Below, one piece after another: positions 1 to 11,927 of a stretch of DNA of 32,228 bases; position 1 is the stretch's first letter; each line of letters begins with the position of its first letter. The notes beneath the pieces are model-generated. The model was not told the origin of the DNA, did not search any database, and saw only the letters and a list, made by a program, of their open reading frames with translations. The stretch is from Chara braunii (Eukaryota > Streptophyta > Charophyceae > Charales > Characeae): assembly GCA_003427395.1 (NCBI GenBank), contig BFEA01000581.1, positions 597,076-629,303 on the forward strand. Reading direction: 5' to 3'. The translations under genes and the position numbers were made by a program.

Positions 1-1370
1 AAAAAAAAAAAAAAAAAAAAAAAGAGAACCCCATCTCTGACTATAGCGTTGTTGGGATGGGGGCAACATGCAATCCCTTCATTGTGAGGTAGCTATGCTT
101 GCAGGGGTCCCCTCTATATAGCCTTTGGAGTAGTGGTAGGTAGGTAGTGAAAGACAAAAAGAATTTGAGAGAAGAATATGGTGTAGTTTTATGAAAGAAA
201 AAAAAGAAAGAACTCTTTAAGGGGAAGTCATTCTGCCCAAGAAACGGTAAGCTGGTGCGTAGTGGAGACAGGCTTGGTGGGTCCTATCTAGGAAGAGTAG
301 AAGACAACAGGGGTCCCAAGGACAACAAGGGAAGGATACATTTCAGGGGGCTTCCAGTGCGGGACTCGTACGCACGCAACTAGGGGGATTCCAATGCGGG
401 AGTTGTACGCACGCAACCAGGGTCCGTTGAAATAAAGTGAGGGGGATGGGCTCGATAAGTCCCAGGAAATATAGAGCTGCTAAACATGGTTTGGGAAAGT
501 GAGGGACAAGTCAATGGTGTGGATTGAAAGTGAACTCCGTTAGTGGATAGCATGTGAACTGTCATTGCATGTTTTTTTGCAGGTTTGTCGTGTGCGTGTA
601 TTGGTTTAAATTGAATTTGATTGCTTGAAGAGCCTCAGACGCACCGCATTTGTGAAAGTGGGAAGTGTTTCACTGGTAATACCCCATACTTAGTATTATC
701 TCATAAACCTTTGTCTTATTTTCACTAGAGTTGTAAGTGTCCGAGTAAAGTATAAATTTTCCTAGTGGAATGATGGTACGATCAATACATTTGCCCTTAA
801 GTTTCAATCGTTGAAATTTATTCATTATGTGTGCATTGATTGAAAACAAGTTTTATATAATCTATAAGTTAAGTACGAATAGATTAAAACGTTGTATGCG
901 TGATGGCTCGTCACTCAGGTCGATCTCAATTGTAAGTCGGTCCGGGAGATCAGCACCCCGATGCTCAACACGTATACAAGTTAGTCTTAGGAGTTCAACC
1001 ACGCGTATGCCTATGCTACGACGATAGACTCATCACGAGTCTCTCGGGAATAATTTTATTCATTGAGATGACGTACAATTACACAAAGGTGAACACGATC
1101 TCAACTCCCTTGCTATCGATATAACCTTGTTTGAAGTTCAACAACCCGAACTTCAAATCTAACGGAGGATGATTTAATAGTAACATGTTATCCGTTAAAA
1201 CAGGACATTATATTTTAAATTGGTACTCGCAAGCTATTAATTTCATGTTAAAATCGCTATATTTTGGACCTGAATGGAACTCAGGAACCCGAAGAATGCA
1301 ATTGAGAGGCCATAAATTGAATCTAAACTTGAGATTCAAGGCAATCACTTACTGATCATGATGGATTAAG
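1..1370. other. AT-rich non-coding DNA with poly(A) at the window edge
   Basis: No supported gene. The first 23 bases are poly(A). A short direct duplication at about 351-418 repeats a 'GCGGGA.T.GTACGCACGCAAC' motif twice. The longest open frames here (61-66 codons) have no recognisable composition or motif. The rest is AT-rich sequence with no promoter or RNA gene that I can defend. Confidence 0.5.
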
Positions 1371-2370
1371 TGTGGATTCCATTGCACTTCCATCAATTTT
1401 GTAACTTAAAAGTCGTTACGGCTAGAACATGAATTCTTGAACTCTCGATTTCTTCTCACCTTGCTCAATTTTGTGTCAGCATTGAGTCAGACCTCTTTTA
1501 GATGACATTGTGACTTCCCTAAATTTATTGAAACTCGAAGAAGGACATTTAAGGCAAGCACAAAGATGGTTTTAGTACTAATAGTCTAGTATGGATTTCG
1601 TCGCACTTTGATAATTTTTGCTTTAACTCTATTAAATGTATATTAACTTAAGTTAACTTATTAAATCGATCGTTGAAACTCAATGGAAGTGGGACATTTA
1701 AGGCATTGCCAAGCACACAGATGATTTAAGTACTAATAGTCTAGACTAAGTATGGATTCCGTCGCACTTAGTAATTTATAAGTTATTAAATCGATCAAAG
1801 AGTAAACTTTAAACGTTAGGCAATCACACGACAAACGAATCACACAGCAAACGAGATTACGGTTAAGGTACAGTGACTATGGGTTCCATCGCACTTCAAT
1901 AATTTATGTACTAGTACATAGTATTACTTATTAAAAGACGTGACACTCAGTCTGTTCGGTGTGATTTAAGGATGGATTCCAACACTGTGACACTTCGATA
2001 ATTTTGGACTCTATCACACTTCGACAATTTATGTGACTTTAAAGACGGAACTGACATGTCATTATCATACATTGAAATGCACTTGAACAACAGACGTAAT
2101 GAGACACTGGACAGGGTTGTGAATGACCTCACTGAACAACAGACGAACTATCACTGAGCATTGATTCAGACGTACTAACATGACATTGTGTGAAGGCGAA
2201 ACTAGAAATCCATCGATGAGTCAATGCAATCACACGGTAAACAAGATGGGTTATGTATGGATTCCGGCGCACTTTGACAAAAATCATAAACCGATATGAC
2301 ATTGTCATATGAAACGGAAATGCACGTGAGTACCACGGATTCCGTCTCACTTCAAGAAATGTTGCACCCA
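1370..2370 (+). repeat. Dispersed 'ATGGATTCC-GTCGCACTT' degenerate repeat array
   Basis: Variants of a phrase close to TATGGATTCCGTCGCACTT recur at about 1372, 1590, 1752, 1880, 1972, 2255 and 2336, usually followed by an 'AATTT' tract. CAATCACACG(A/G) and 'ACTAATAGTCTAG' phrases recur in the same interval. Spacing is irregular (about 90-280 bp), which suggests a decayed tandem array rather than a coding region. No gene is supported. Confidence 0.5.
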
Positions 2371-2577
2371 TGAAAAATTAAAAGTCGAAAATTGTATCGG
2401 TAATTAAAAATTCAAAATTGTACCGACACGTGCAAGAAATCACAAATGCAAGATTGAAGTGCATCTACATTAAACGCTACAAGCCAACTGTGCATTGAAC
2501 TACGTCTATAATTCAAAGCTACGAGCCACAACAATGTAAACTTTCTAAAACGCTATCATTTACAAAATTTAAAGTTC

Positions 2578-3519
2578 CTACCGATGTCCCTGCGTCCCTT
2601 TAGAACCAAACCCGTATAAGGCATTCATGGACGACCCGAAAACAAGGGTTTGTGGTTGTCCCTTCGTCGCTACCCTCCAGAACACCGAAATGTACTTCAT
2701 CCTTACAAACCTATAGGCACCTGCTAAGGACTTGCCGATGGCGTCACGCGCACAACATGTCACTTGTTCTATCTCATGCCACTTATGAACCTCGTCAATT
2801 CGACTGACAATCTCCAAATCGGATTGTCCGTTTTCGTACAGAAGGCGCAAATGCCCCATGTTGGGACCATAGATTCTAAGGTTGTTGCAAGAAATCAGCA
2901 CTACAGCGTCTACCAAAGTCCGCTTTCGGTTTGAACATGCCACACACAACACTCTGCAGAAGTCGGAACCGGCCACAGACAATCGTATGCAACAATATGA
3001 CACATTTTTTGGCTGTATTCGGGCACCGCGCAACGGATATACTTCTAAAAATGAATTGTAGGATGCACAGTCCAACAACTTTTTTTTCAAGTCTGCAGGT
3101 CACACCCGAGGTGACCTCGTGACGTTGTCCAGGCGAAGGTAAACCCGGTTATTTTCTTGCTGCCTGAGCGTGGCTTGTAGGGACGGAAGTTGCCTGACAC
3201 CAATGGCATAATAAGGTACTTTGGTCAGACTTCCCCACTCCATCGTGGAAACAAATTTGTACTCCTTATGCCATGGGCATTTCCTTGCCAAGATGACTCT
3301 ATCCCATTCTGTCTCGGACCACGCATCGATAGGCTTGTCAAAGAAGGGAGCGACGGACATCCACGGATAATTTTTGAACTCTGTTGTCATCGGCTCGACA
3401 ATTTTGGCATCGCCACCCGAACCACGGAATCCGCATGCACAGGGGTGAATTTGGCATTCACAATCATGCCGATGGTCCATGACTCCTGTCGCACTCCCTA
3501 CACGAGACATGAAATGCAA
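2578..3519 (-). pseudogene. Unidentified coding remnant downstream of the transposase-like gene
   Basis: Two open frames on the minus strand lie end to end: 3519-3100 (139 codons) and 3090-2578 (170 codons). They are in different frames with about 10 bp between them, so a frameshift or unrecognised intron separates them. The first has a Cys/His-rich start (CECQIHPCACGF) and a globular-looking run (FKNYPWMSVAPFFDKPIDAW). The second has regularly spaced Cys residues and mixed polar and hydrophobic composition unlike the low-complexity shadow frames elsewhere. I do not recognise the family. It follows the transposase-like gene on the same strand by about 235 bp, so it may be a second element-encoded protein or a downstream exon. 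The 111-codon plus-strand frame at 3190-3525 overlaps it and looks like its shadow. Confidence 0.4.
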
Positions 3520-3752
3520 ACATAAATGAAAATGAAATATCGAAATAGTACAAAAACCGCCTTCATGATGAACTTAACTTCGGAAATTGCTGAATCGTCT
3601 CCAACCATCTAAAAATATTAAACCGTAGACCGTGGGCAAAATTCGCTATGCAAAATCATCGAAAAAATAATATGATCCATTCTGAATTCTCGTCCGTTCA
3701 AACAGTTATTTTACAAAAATCTCACTCCCCCACTCTATCGGGCAGACGTGCA

Positions 3753-6094
3753 CTAATCGCTCTTGTCCCCTCCATCTACACTCCCTTCACCAGATGGACC
3801 TTCACAAGATGGATTCAGATCGAGAAGTGCAGCTTCAACATTCAGTCGAACACTGGAAGGAATGACAAGTTCAGTTGTGAATGGTCTTGTACCACGGACC
3901 GGTCTCTCCCAACCAAAAGCGATCGAGTCAGCATCCTGCCATTGTGCCTGGTCAGTTATTTTTTATCGTTTTTCCCATGCGTTCTCATACAGTTGTTCGA
4001 GCAACTTTGCTCTCCCAGTCGGCACCCAATATTCCACTAGCACTTGAATATAATTGTGCGAATTACAATCAAGAACCACACGAGAAAGAGCTTTGCCCAC
4101 CCAGATTGGCACACCGCTGGACAGATCATCGTCGGAGGGGCGAAGGATAAGAAAAGTGCCCACGTCGATATGCACGAGGGGGTCGAAACTAGTCTTCGGC
4201 CGATTTTTTCTTCGTCCAACAAACAACGATTCCCTGTCATCGTCGATGTTGACACTGTGAGGAGAAGGTTGTTGATCGATTTCGAGCAGTCGTGGTCGTG
4301 GCCAAAAACTTCCCTGGGGTTGTAAGGACAACCCGTTGGCGATGATCTCATCGCCATGTTTGATAACCTCCTCCCAATAACACAAAGCTCTTTCTCTCCT
4401 ACTCACCTCATGGTCATTGTAAGTGCACCACGTCGACCGCCTACTCTCCAGCAACTCGCGGAATCGAACAACACCATTTTTGCCATTCAAATAGTCATTT
4501 CGAGGAAGGAGTTGCACATGAGGCGGGTCAAACGGCCATGAAAGACCAGCATAGCTTTCATCGGGGTTTTGATTGAACAAAAAAATCGGACCTTCCTCGG
4601 GCAACCATTCTTCGTCATCGCAAAACTCCTTGTACAACATGCCCGGACTATCTCCAACCATCAAAAATTTAAGCAAGTGCGGTTTTGAAATACCGGTAAT
4701 GTATGACGCAACGCACGGGTTCACTATACTATTCCAATCTTCCATCGTATCGAGAAAAATACATTTGGGAGGTTTTTTGTGGGATTGCTCTATGAGCTCA
4801 AATAACTCGTCCATAGTATAAGCGTCTACGTCTTTCAATTTCTTCGAGAAAACGCTGAAAGTAACATCAACGTGTGTATGGGTGTGTCCCACCAGCATGA
4901 AACCTATTTCTACCTCTTCAAAAACTTTGAACTTAACCAACAGTGCAGCCAGGGCACATATGTACTTGTTCTTGTTTTCCCGCCAACAATTATCTGCTTG
5001 AATGCGCAAAAACCGTGGCAGTGGCGTTCCGCTCCCTTAAATTTCGACAAGGTTCTCATAATACAAGTAGCGACCGTGTTGGAATCGTGTTTGAAATACA
5101 GAAACCACGTGTACACATATATACTAGGGTCTCTGCCGTGTGCAATGACGCCTGCCAGATTAGTCCTCATCATCATCTCGTGCCTAAGTGCTTTCGAGTA
5201 GTTCGCTTGACCAATATGGGGGATAATTGTTTTCTTCTGATCCATGCCGTCAATGATGAGACACAAACGCTCGTTCGGACGAACCATGGAATCAATTTTC
5301 GCTCGACTGTAGTCCAATCTGTGTTCAACTTGCCTCCTTTGGTGTGCTTTCATATCGTCTCGAGCACTTTCTCGATCTCGAGAAAGAGCAACATATTGTA
5401 TACGTTCCTTCAGTTCATGACAGACGGCACACTTCGTGAACGTGTTAGATTGCGCGAGGGAAACGTGGAAAAAGTGTTTTCGCCATAACTTATAAAAGTT
5501 GGACTCAGACACGACATCGAGCCCAGCGGCCAGAAAGTCGGATTTGATGGACTCATAAATTGATCTCTTCGTGAAAGCAGCCGAAAGTCGAAGCTTCGGT
5601 CTGGAAACCCCACCTTGGTTAGCCACCTCATTCGACATGCTATCCGCATGACACTCGATGAACGTTCTCATGCTGGCAAGCATGGCGACCGTTTTATTGG
5701 TTGGCCTATATTTTTCCGTCAGGCCATGCTCGGAACGCACATAGTCATTGTCGAAACGCTTTTTGTAGCTGTAAAATGTATTACGCGAGACACCGAGTAC
5801 ATTGCAGTCCGCCCTGACGCACATTGAACGTTCCAACTCTTTAGGGCGGACACGTTTCTGTCCTTCGTCATTTACTGTGAAATCCTTAATACCTTTCATC
5901 CACCACTCAGCTCGCTCTCCTGGACTCTTACTGTACAGTCCTTGTCTAACCTTTCGCACTTCCTCAGGCGACACGTCGTAACAATATCGAGCCTTGCAAA
6001 ATGCCATGCCGCGCACCATGAGCAGTCTTTTTTCGGACAGCACGTTTCTCGCTCTTTTATACTGTTCTTTCCTCCTAGCGTTCCTATTAGCCAT
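3753..6094 (-). pseudogene. DUF7869-type transposase-like gene, broken by a frameshift and an in-frame stop
   Basis: The reading frame starts best at the ATG at 6094 (MANRNARRKEQ). An N-terminal basic region is followed by a helix-turn-helix-like segment (CNVLGVSRNTFYSYKKRF, about residues 97-114), a CAVC zinc-ligand pair (about 222-225), and then an acidic core: IIDGMDQ, QADNCWRENKN and GHTHTHVDVTFS. These three blocks match, from memory, the family annotated as DUF7869, which looks like an RNase H-fold DDE-type recombinase. The third block normally reads GHTHED(V/I)D, so THTHVD here may already be damaged. Frame is lost at a T5 run (minus strand of 5008-5012), where one extra base would rejoin the frames. 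An in-frame TAA lies at 3963-3965, after which about 69 more sense codons continue in the same frame to a TAG at 3753. It is therefore a decayed autonomous element gene, unless the lesions are assembly errors. The function is inferred; domain order is seen directly. Confidence 0.7.
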
Positions 6095-6196
6095 ACTATA
6101 TCTTCGTCTTTCGCCTGGCAGAGGTGCGGGCAAAATCTGCAGTATCGCCCTTCTCTCTGCAACACCCCTGCCAGACGATTCCGACCCAGATTAGCT

Positions 6197-6448
6197 CTAA
6201 CTTGGAATCGCATCATAACTTCGCATATGCGTTGGACTCGCCCGTGTTGTGGAAAGCTCCTCCGAAGAATAGTCGGTGGCAACCAACTTCGTAGTACTGG
6301 AGATAGCGCGAAGCAAAGGTCCACTGGAATAGGACTGTTGTCCAGACGAGTAATCAGTGGTCACCAACCGCTCACTCTCGTCATCAGATGATGCGTAAGA
6401 AACAACCATTGACACGCAACTGCTGTGCGCCGAAGCTGTGGGGTGCAC
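6197..6448 (-). CDS. Possible 5' exon or upstream peptide of the transposase-like locus
   Basis: An 83-codon minus-strand frame begins with ATG (MHPTASAHSS) and is rich in Ser, Asp, Glu and Tyr, including two 'TDYSS' repeats. It ends 103 bp before the ATG used for the transposase-like gene. A pyrimidine-containing CTGCAG and a further CCAG between them could serve as acceptors. Acidic, Ser-rich N-termini are common in transposase genes, so this could be exon 1. No splice evidence is available and no family is recognised. Confidence 0.25.
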   Translation of the reverse strand: MHPTASAHSSCVSMVVSYASSDDESERLVTTDYSSGQQSYSSGPLLRAISSTTKLVATDYSSEELSTTRASPTHMRSYDAIPS

Positions 6449-7421
6449 CTCGCCAGGAATGTGGAACTCTATCCAGGAGGTAGACGGTTCTTCGCCCGCA
6501 GACGTTGTTGCCTATTTTGTAGGCAGTTTGATGCAACCTCCAAAGCTCTCACGAAAAGCGAGATTCCGTTTTCTGGGGAAATCCGCAGCTGACTGTTGGA
6601 ACGGCGAACTGTCCGAAAAGGTCGTCGGGGCCAACTCCAGGTGTTGTAGCTGGCAATGCAAGTCGACGGCTTGTTCAGTTTCCATAGCCCGGCTCATGCG
6701 GCCGTTCGCCGAGCCTTCTTTGGCGCCGTTATGCAACCGTCGGTGCAGCGGATGCGATTCCCGTCAGCACAATGAATGATTCTCTCTTGTGCGGGTTGAA
6801 CGGGACATTCGAATTCGTGTCCACACCCTGCAAAACAGCGGAGCAAACTGTAAGCACAGTCAGATTTACGCGTTGAGGGCACAAAGTTCGCCGGGATCCG
6901 AATTTGGCGGGTGCAAGAGTAGCAAGGAACTTGTTTTCGCGCGACTTGTGTCAGTGGAAGGTAGCGCCAGTGGGTGCACACAAGGAATGATATGTTTGGG
7001 TGAACTGAAGGAAGACTCTGTTGTCGGTGAACGATAGCACGCGCAGAACAAAGGGTAGTGGAGGATGCACTAGCACACAATTCGGCGCATCGCGACCCCA
7101 AACTGACCCCTACAAACACCAATTCTCACCATCGTCTAAGCGAGGTCGTGCGGTGTTCAATTCGCCGGCACTGGTGCAATAGCTATCGATCACGGACATC
7201 TCCACTGCGCAGACAAGAAAAATGTAGAAAAGGATGAAAGATCCCCCCTTGAACCCTTCCAAACATTGATCGGGCAGTCGAGAAGGCGACCCCCGATTCG
7301 TGCGCCGGGAACGTCGACGTGCGACAGTGCGAACCGGACAGCACGCAGAAACACAAGCATGTCTGCGTCAAGACTCCGCACACCGCGACGGTCAAAACCC
7401 TTGGGGGGCAAAAAAGATAGT

Positions 7422-7567
7422 GGGTGCGAAAAATTGCTCGCCTTTTGAAATGCACTTGAAGGGGTTTATGGGGGTTGCCGACGGTGACAACGGTCGTGTC
7501 CCTTATTTTTGGCATCCCCCATGAACCCCTTCAAGGGCATTTCAAGGGGCGAGCAATTTCTCGCACC
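7422..7567. repeat. Internal inverted repeat in tandem unit 1
   Basis: The left arm, about 7422-7479 (GGGTGCGAAAAATTGCTCG...), is complementary to the right arm, about 7511-7567 (...CGAGCAATTTCTCGCACCC), around a ~30 bp spacer. The arms carry a 'CTTGAAGGGGTTTATGGGGG' type core. They would form a cruciform or hairpin of about 57 bp with a few mismatches. Confidence 0.75.
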
Positions 7568-8100
7568 CGCAGTCCTCTAGCAATCAACTCAGACTCGAAG
7601 CTCCAGGCGCCATAAGAAGGACGCATAGATTTTCGCCGATCCTCAAAGTCCGCCAGGATCCGAACTTGGCGGATTTGCCTGCTACGAGTAACAAGTTTTC
7701 GCGCGGCTGCAGGTATTTGAACGGGTGGATGGCGTTTGCAAAGAAGCACGCGTTGCTCGGCCGCACCGCATTTCGGGGCGGCGATGAACAAAGATCAACG
7801 GCACACCGGAAATGGACCCGGCTAGTGACACCGTCGTCAACCCCAATAAACCCCTTTCAGGGCAACTCACAAAGCGAGCACTTTTCCGCATTAGCAGGCC
7901 GCCGACATTGAAGACGGACTGGGCAGTCCAAGCTGTTGAAAATAACGGTCACATTTACGGGGAGCCTCTAAGTTCGCCGGGATCCGAATTTGGCGGGTGC
8001 TGGAGTAGCAAGGAACCTGTTTTCGCGCGGCCTGTGACAGTGGAAGGTAGCGCCAGTGGGTGCACACAAGGAACGCAATGTTAGGGCGAACAGAAGGAAG

Positions 8101-8101
8101 N
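8101..8101. other. Single-N assembly join
   Basis: One ambiguous base inside an otherwise well-conserved position of tandem unit 2. The corresponding position in unit 1 reads 'AAGACTCTGTTGTCGG', so the missing base is probably A. Confidence 0.8.
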
Positions 8102-8510
8102 CTCTGTTGTCGGTGAACGATAGCACGCGCAGAACAAAGGGTAGTGGAGGATGCACTACCACACAATTCGGCGCAGCGCGACCCCAAACTGACCCCTATA
8201 AACACCGATTATCACCATCGTCTAAGCGAGCTCGTGCAGTGTTCCATTCACAGGTACAGGTGCAAGAGCTTATCGAACTCGAACATCTCCACTGCGCAGA
8301 CAAGAAAAATGTAGAAAAGGATGAAAGACCCCCCCTTCAACCCTCCCAAACATTGACTCGGCCAGTCGAGAAGGCGACCCCCGATTCGCGCGCCTGGAAC
8401 GTCGACGTGCGACAGCGCGAACCGGACAACACGCAGGAACAGAAGCATGTCTGCAACAAGACTCCGCGCACTGCGACGGTCACTAATCTTGGGGGGCAAC
8501 AAAGATCGTG

Positions 8511-8657
8511 TGTGCGAAAAATTACTCGCCTTCATAAATGCCCTTGAAGGGGTTAATGGGGGTTGCCAACGGTGACAACGGCCGTGTCACTCATTTTCGG
8601 CGACCCCCATGAACCCCTTGAAGGGCATTTCAGAGGGCGAGCAATTTCTCACACCCA
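8511..8657. repeat. Internal inverted repeat in tandem unit 2
   Basis: This is the same palindrome as in unit 1: left arm about 8511-8567, right arm about 8600-8657. Mismatches differ between the two copies, so the fold seems to be an ancestral property of the unit. In the third unit only the right arm remains, at about 9545-9605. Confidence 0.7.
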
Positions 8658-10390
8658 CAGTCCTTTCGCAATCAACTCACAGTCGAAGCTCCAGGCGCCA
8701 CGCAAAGGACGGATAATTTCGCGTCGATCCTCAAAGTCTGACTGGATCCGAACTTGGTGGATTCGCCTGCATTTGGAACGGGTGGATGGCGTTTAAACAG
8801 AAGCAGGCGATGCTCGGGCGCACCACATTTCGGGGCGGCGATGAACAAAGATCCACGGCACACCGGAAATGGACCCGGCCAGCGACACCGTCGTCAACCA
8901 CAATAAACCCCTTTCAGGGCAACTCACAAGGCGAGCAATTTTCCGCACTACCAGACCGCCAGCGTTGAAGACGGACTAGGAAGTCCAAGCTGTTGAAAAT
9001 AATGGTCAGATTTAACGGGGAGCCTCTAAGTTCGTTCGGATCCGAATTTGGCGGGTGCTGGAATAACAAGGAACCTGTTTTCGCGCGGCCTTTGACAATG
9101 GAAGGTAGCGCTAGTGGGTGCACACAAGGAACGCTATGTTAGGGCGAACCGAAGGAAGGCTCTGCCGCTCTCAAGTTGTCGTTGTACGATAGCACGCGCA
9201 GAGCAAATTTTGTGGTGGATGCACCACCACAAAATTGGACGCAGCGCGACACCAAACTGACCCCTAGTGCAAGAGTTCATCGAGCTCAGACATCTCTACC
9301 GCGCAGACAAGAAAAATGTAGAAATTGATGAAAGACCCCCCCTGCAACCCTTCCAAACCCCGATTCGGCCAGTCGACAAGGCGACCCCCGATTCGCGCGC
9401 CGGTAACGTCGACGTGTGAAAGCACGAACCGCAAACCACGCAGAAACACGAGCATGTCTGCGATCCGCGCACCGGGATGGTCAAAACCCGTCTGGGGGCA
9501 ACAAAGATCGACGGCACACCCACAAGGGATACAACCACTATCACCGTCGGCAACCCCCACAAACCCCTCGAAGGGCATCTCAGAAGGTGAGCAATTTTTT
9601 GCACCCACAGTCCTCGCGCAATCAACTCACACTTGAAGCTCCAGGCCTCATGCGAGCACTTTTGCATGCCCGGAGGCCTCTGATAATCAGAACACACTCG
9701 ACAGTCGTGGCCGTCGAAAAGGGCGGTTAAATTTACGCGGGACCTCAAAGTCCGCCGGGATCCGAACTTGGCGCTTGCTGGACTGGCTAGGAACCGGTTT
9801 GCGCGGTGGACGACGGATGGATGACCGGTGTGGAATTGCATAGAACGAATGTGTGAGAGTGTGTCTTTGCATGAATATGTATGTATGCGCATGTGTTTGT
9901 GTATGTGTTTTTTTTTTGAATATATGGAGTTAAAAAAATAAAATAAACTGTGTTGTTGTATATCTTTGAAATGTCTATAACCCTATATTTTAATTTTTAT
10001 TTTCTTCTGTTTTTTTTTTTAGCCCTAAACAAATCTCTATGCAAAAAAAAAAACAACCTCATTTCATCTTTTGTTTTTGTTTGTCTTCATTGTGTTTATG
10101 TTTTTTATTAAGAAAAAAATAGTCACAACCCAAAAAATAAAAGTAAAAATATGAGGTTGCAACTTGCAACCTTCAAAACAATCTAGTAATCTAACACCCC
10201 CTTTCTTTTAGGGGGGGGGATAATTCTTAGCCCGCGAAAAAAACTCATCGAGGATCCTGTTGAAATTCGTTACTTTGACATTTAAACGCCAAACCAATAG
10301 AATTTAACGGTCGTTGAATCATTTAACGTGAAAACCGCGTTGAATCAAATTTCGGACACACAGGCAGAGATGGGGAACAGGACAACAAAT

Positions 10391-10446
10391 GAGGGGATGT
10401 GACAAACTGTTTCACCGAAGTTTCACCGACTCATCAGGAGGCTGAA
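10391..10446 (-). ncRNA. Hammerhead-like motif, diverged copy
   Basis: On the minus strand, CUGAUGA (plus 10431-10437) is followed by a helix II that pairs only with several G-U wobbles, then GAAAC, a five-base AGUUU loop and GUC (plus 10401-10403). This is the same order and spacing as the better copy at 26408-26444. The outside flanks (CAGCCTC before, CACA.CCCCTC after) match between copies, so all belong to one repeat family. I cannot find a convincing helix I, so self-cleavage is unproven. Confidence 0.45.
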
Positions 10447-11424
10447 CCCACAAGAGTATGTAGAATCTTATATTAATAATTTAATATGATATTAAAATGT
10501 ATATTATTTTGCTTATTTTTCGTTGACGGAAAAAATATTATCGAGTCACAGTGATCCACGATAAATGGGCATTTCAACACTGTTTTCCCACCGTTTCAAC
10601 GTGCATTGAAAGATAAGGACACATGACCGACATTGAAATAACTTCCCGTTACTAAGTCTACGGGGCTGATAATAAACTCATATTAATCGCTTTCTGATTC
10701 GACAAAATGCGTTTTTTGGTTTGCCAAAGGTCAATAGGTTTCATTTGAATCATATGTAAATGGCACCAAGTAGGTACAAAGTTCTATTCCTTTTGACATC
10801 ACTTTCAGTGACCTGATGAGGATTGGTGGTCACTACAAGTCAATATTCATTAGTAGTTAAGGCAAGTTGTGGCGGCCTGTAACCCTTAGCAACGTGGGAG
10901 TCGCGGGCATTGTGAAAGTGGCTGCTCAGGTCCAGCTTAGACCGGTTGGGACACACCCAATAAACATTCAAAAAAAAAACTTTCGGGTTGAGTTCTCGTT
11001 TAGTATAATCAGAGCTGACATTTTGGCTCAAGTACGGTGATTATCAAGGTTGAGATCATCAATTTCACAAAATGTCCGGAGACTTTAAAGACTATCAACA
11101 TATCTATGACAACATAAGCTCAATAAGTAAGTTCAATAAGGCATGATCAAGACACACGTGGTTAATCGGTAGGTCATGTGTCCAATTTTAACATGTTATG
11201 ATCAATGATGAAAAAAATGGCATTTTGTTGGATTTGTTGAATGTTTACTTTTTACTCGAAACGTGTTTTTGTATTAGGGTTTTATAGTGTTTTTGTCTTT
11301 TCTTGTTCGTTTCCTTTGGCCTATTTATTTTTTTAATATTTGCATATAATTTACAATAACTTCCATAATAATCTCGGATTACTTAGGGTCGGTCACGTGT
11401 ATCTATCTCTCAAGACCGCAACCC

Positions 11425-11750
11425 CTGAATTTGCAGCTCTTTGATGTTATTCTTATCTTTGCGCTGTGCCATAATTAAACTACAATTCATTAAAAAAAGG
11501 GGTGAAATTACAAGTTACAACAGGTTTAAAAAAAAAAAAAAGTATGAGTCTGCGTTTTAGATTCGTGGAGATTTTAAGCGTTTTTTGCTTTTGTGAATCT
11601 GTTTTGTAGGGGAATGAACTTCATAGGTTCAAAATTTTGGGCAGTGGTTTCTACAGGGGAGAGGCTCCATCTACTTTAGACGTTGTGACCCCTAAATTTG
11701 CAACTCTCTGCTATTATATTATTGCCTTGGGCACTGTGCCCTAATAAAAG
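11425..11750 (+). repeat. Diverged direct duplicate pair
   Basis: 'CCCCTGAATTTGCAGCTCT' at about 11425 and 'CCCCTAAATTTGCAACTCT' at about 11690 begin two related ~60 bp segments. Both continue through a '(C/T)TTATTATT.CTT.GCACTGTGCC.TAAT' phrase. They are about 265 bp apart, in the same orientation, consistent with an old tandem or retroposon duplication. Confidence 0.55.
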
Positions 11751-11754
11751 TACT

Positions 11755-11756
11755 NN
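11755..11756. other. Two-N assembly gap
   Basis: NN directly precedes the block copied from the 17.6-17.8 kb locus. It marks where gap filling brought in the mate-pair junction read. Confidence 0.9.
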
Positions 11757-11809
11757 GTGTCTAGGAGTGCTTGTATGTGTTTGTATATGTGTGTTGTGTC
11801 TAGGAGGGC

Positions 11810-11854
<45 letters not shown>

Positions 11855-11927
11855 AGTTGATGTCTGTGCTTGTATGTGTTTGTATATGTGTGTTGTGTCT
11901 AGGGGTGCGTGTGTGTGTGTGTGTGTG
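11757..11927 (+). repeat. GT/GA-rich block duplicated from the 17.6-17.8 kb locus (probable artefact)
   Basis: Starting at GTGTCTAGGAGTGCTTGTAT the sequence is essentially identical to 17627 onward: the same TTGTATATGTGTGTTGTGTC phrase, (GT)n, (GA)n and AAAGTTGATGTCTGTG. It ends exactly at the adapter that follows. A genuine transposed duplication would not be expected to stop at a library adapter, so this is best read as the far end of a circularised mate-pair fragment. Confidence 0.8.

Larger units (their letters stand above)
6690..9820 (+). repeat. About three tandem copies of a ~1.07 kb GC-richer non-coding unit
   Basis: A diagnostic phrase (TTCGCCGGGATCCGAATTTGG) begins at 6887, 7973 and, diverged, 9031, giving periods of 1086 and 1058 bp. 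Long stretches between them align almost colinearly, such as GTGGGTGCACACAAGGAA, 'GATAGCACGCGCAGA' and 'CAGACAAGAAAAATGTAGAAA'. The third copy is truncated and fades near 9820, where an extra copy of the GGATCCGAACTTGG phrase occurs. Many medium-length open frames cross the array on both strands, but they shift between copies and have no recognisable domain, so I treat the array as non-coding. One N lies at 8101 inside the second unit. Confidence 0.75.
9830..11750. other. AT-rich non-coding region
   Basis: The sequence is strongly AT-rich, with A and T runs and no open frame over about 63 codons. Supported contents are a hammerhead-like motif on the minus strand (separate entry) and a diverged duplicate pair at about 11425-11480 and 11688-11750. 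No promoter or gene is supported. Confidence 0.6.

Noticed and set aside
3763-4150. Plus-strand frames opposite the transposase-like gene
   Set aside because: Overlapping minus-strand sequence gives a coherent family-like protein; these are shadows.
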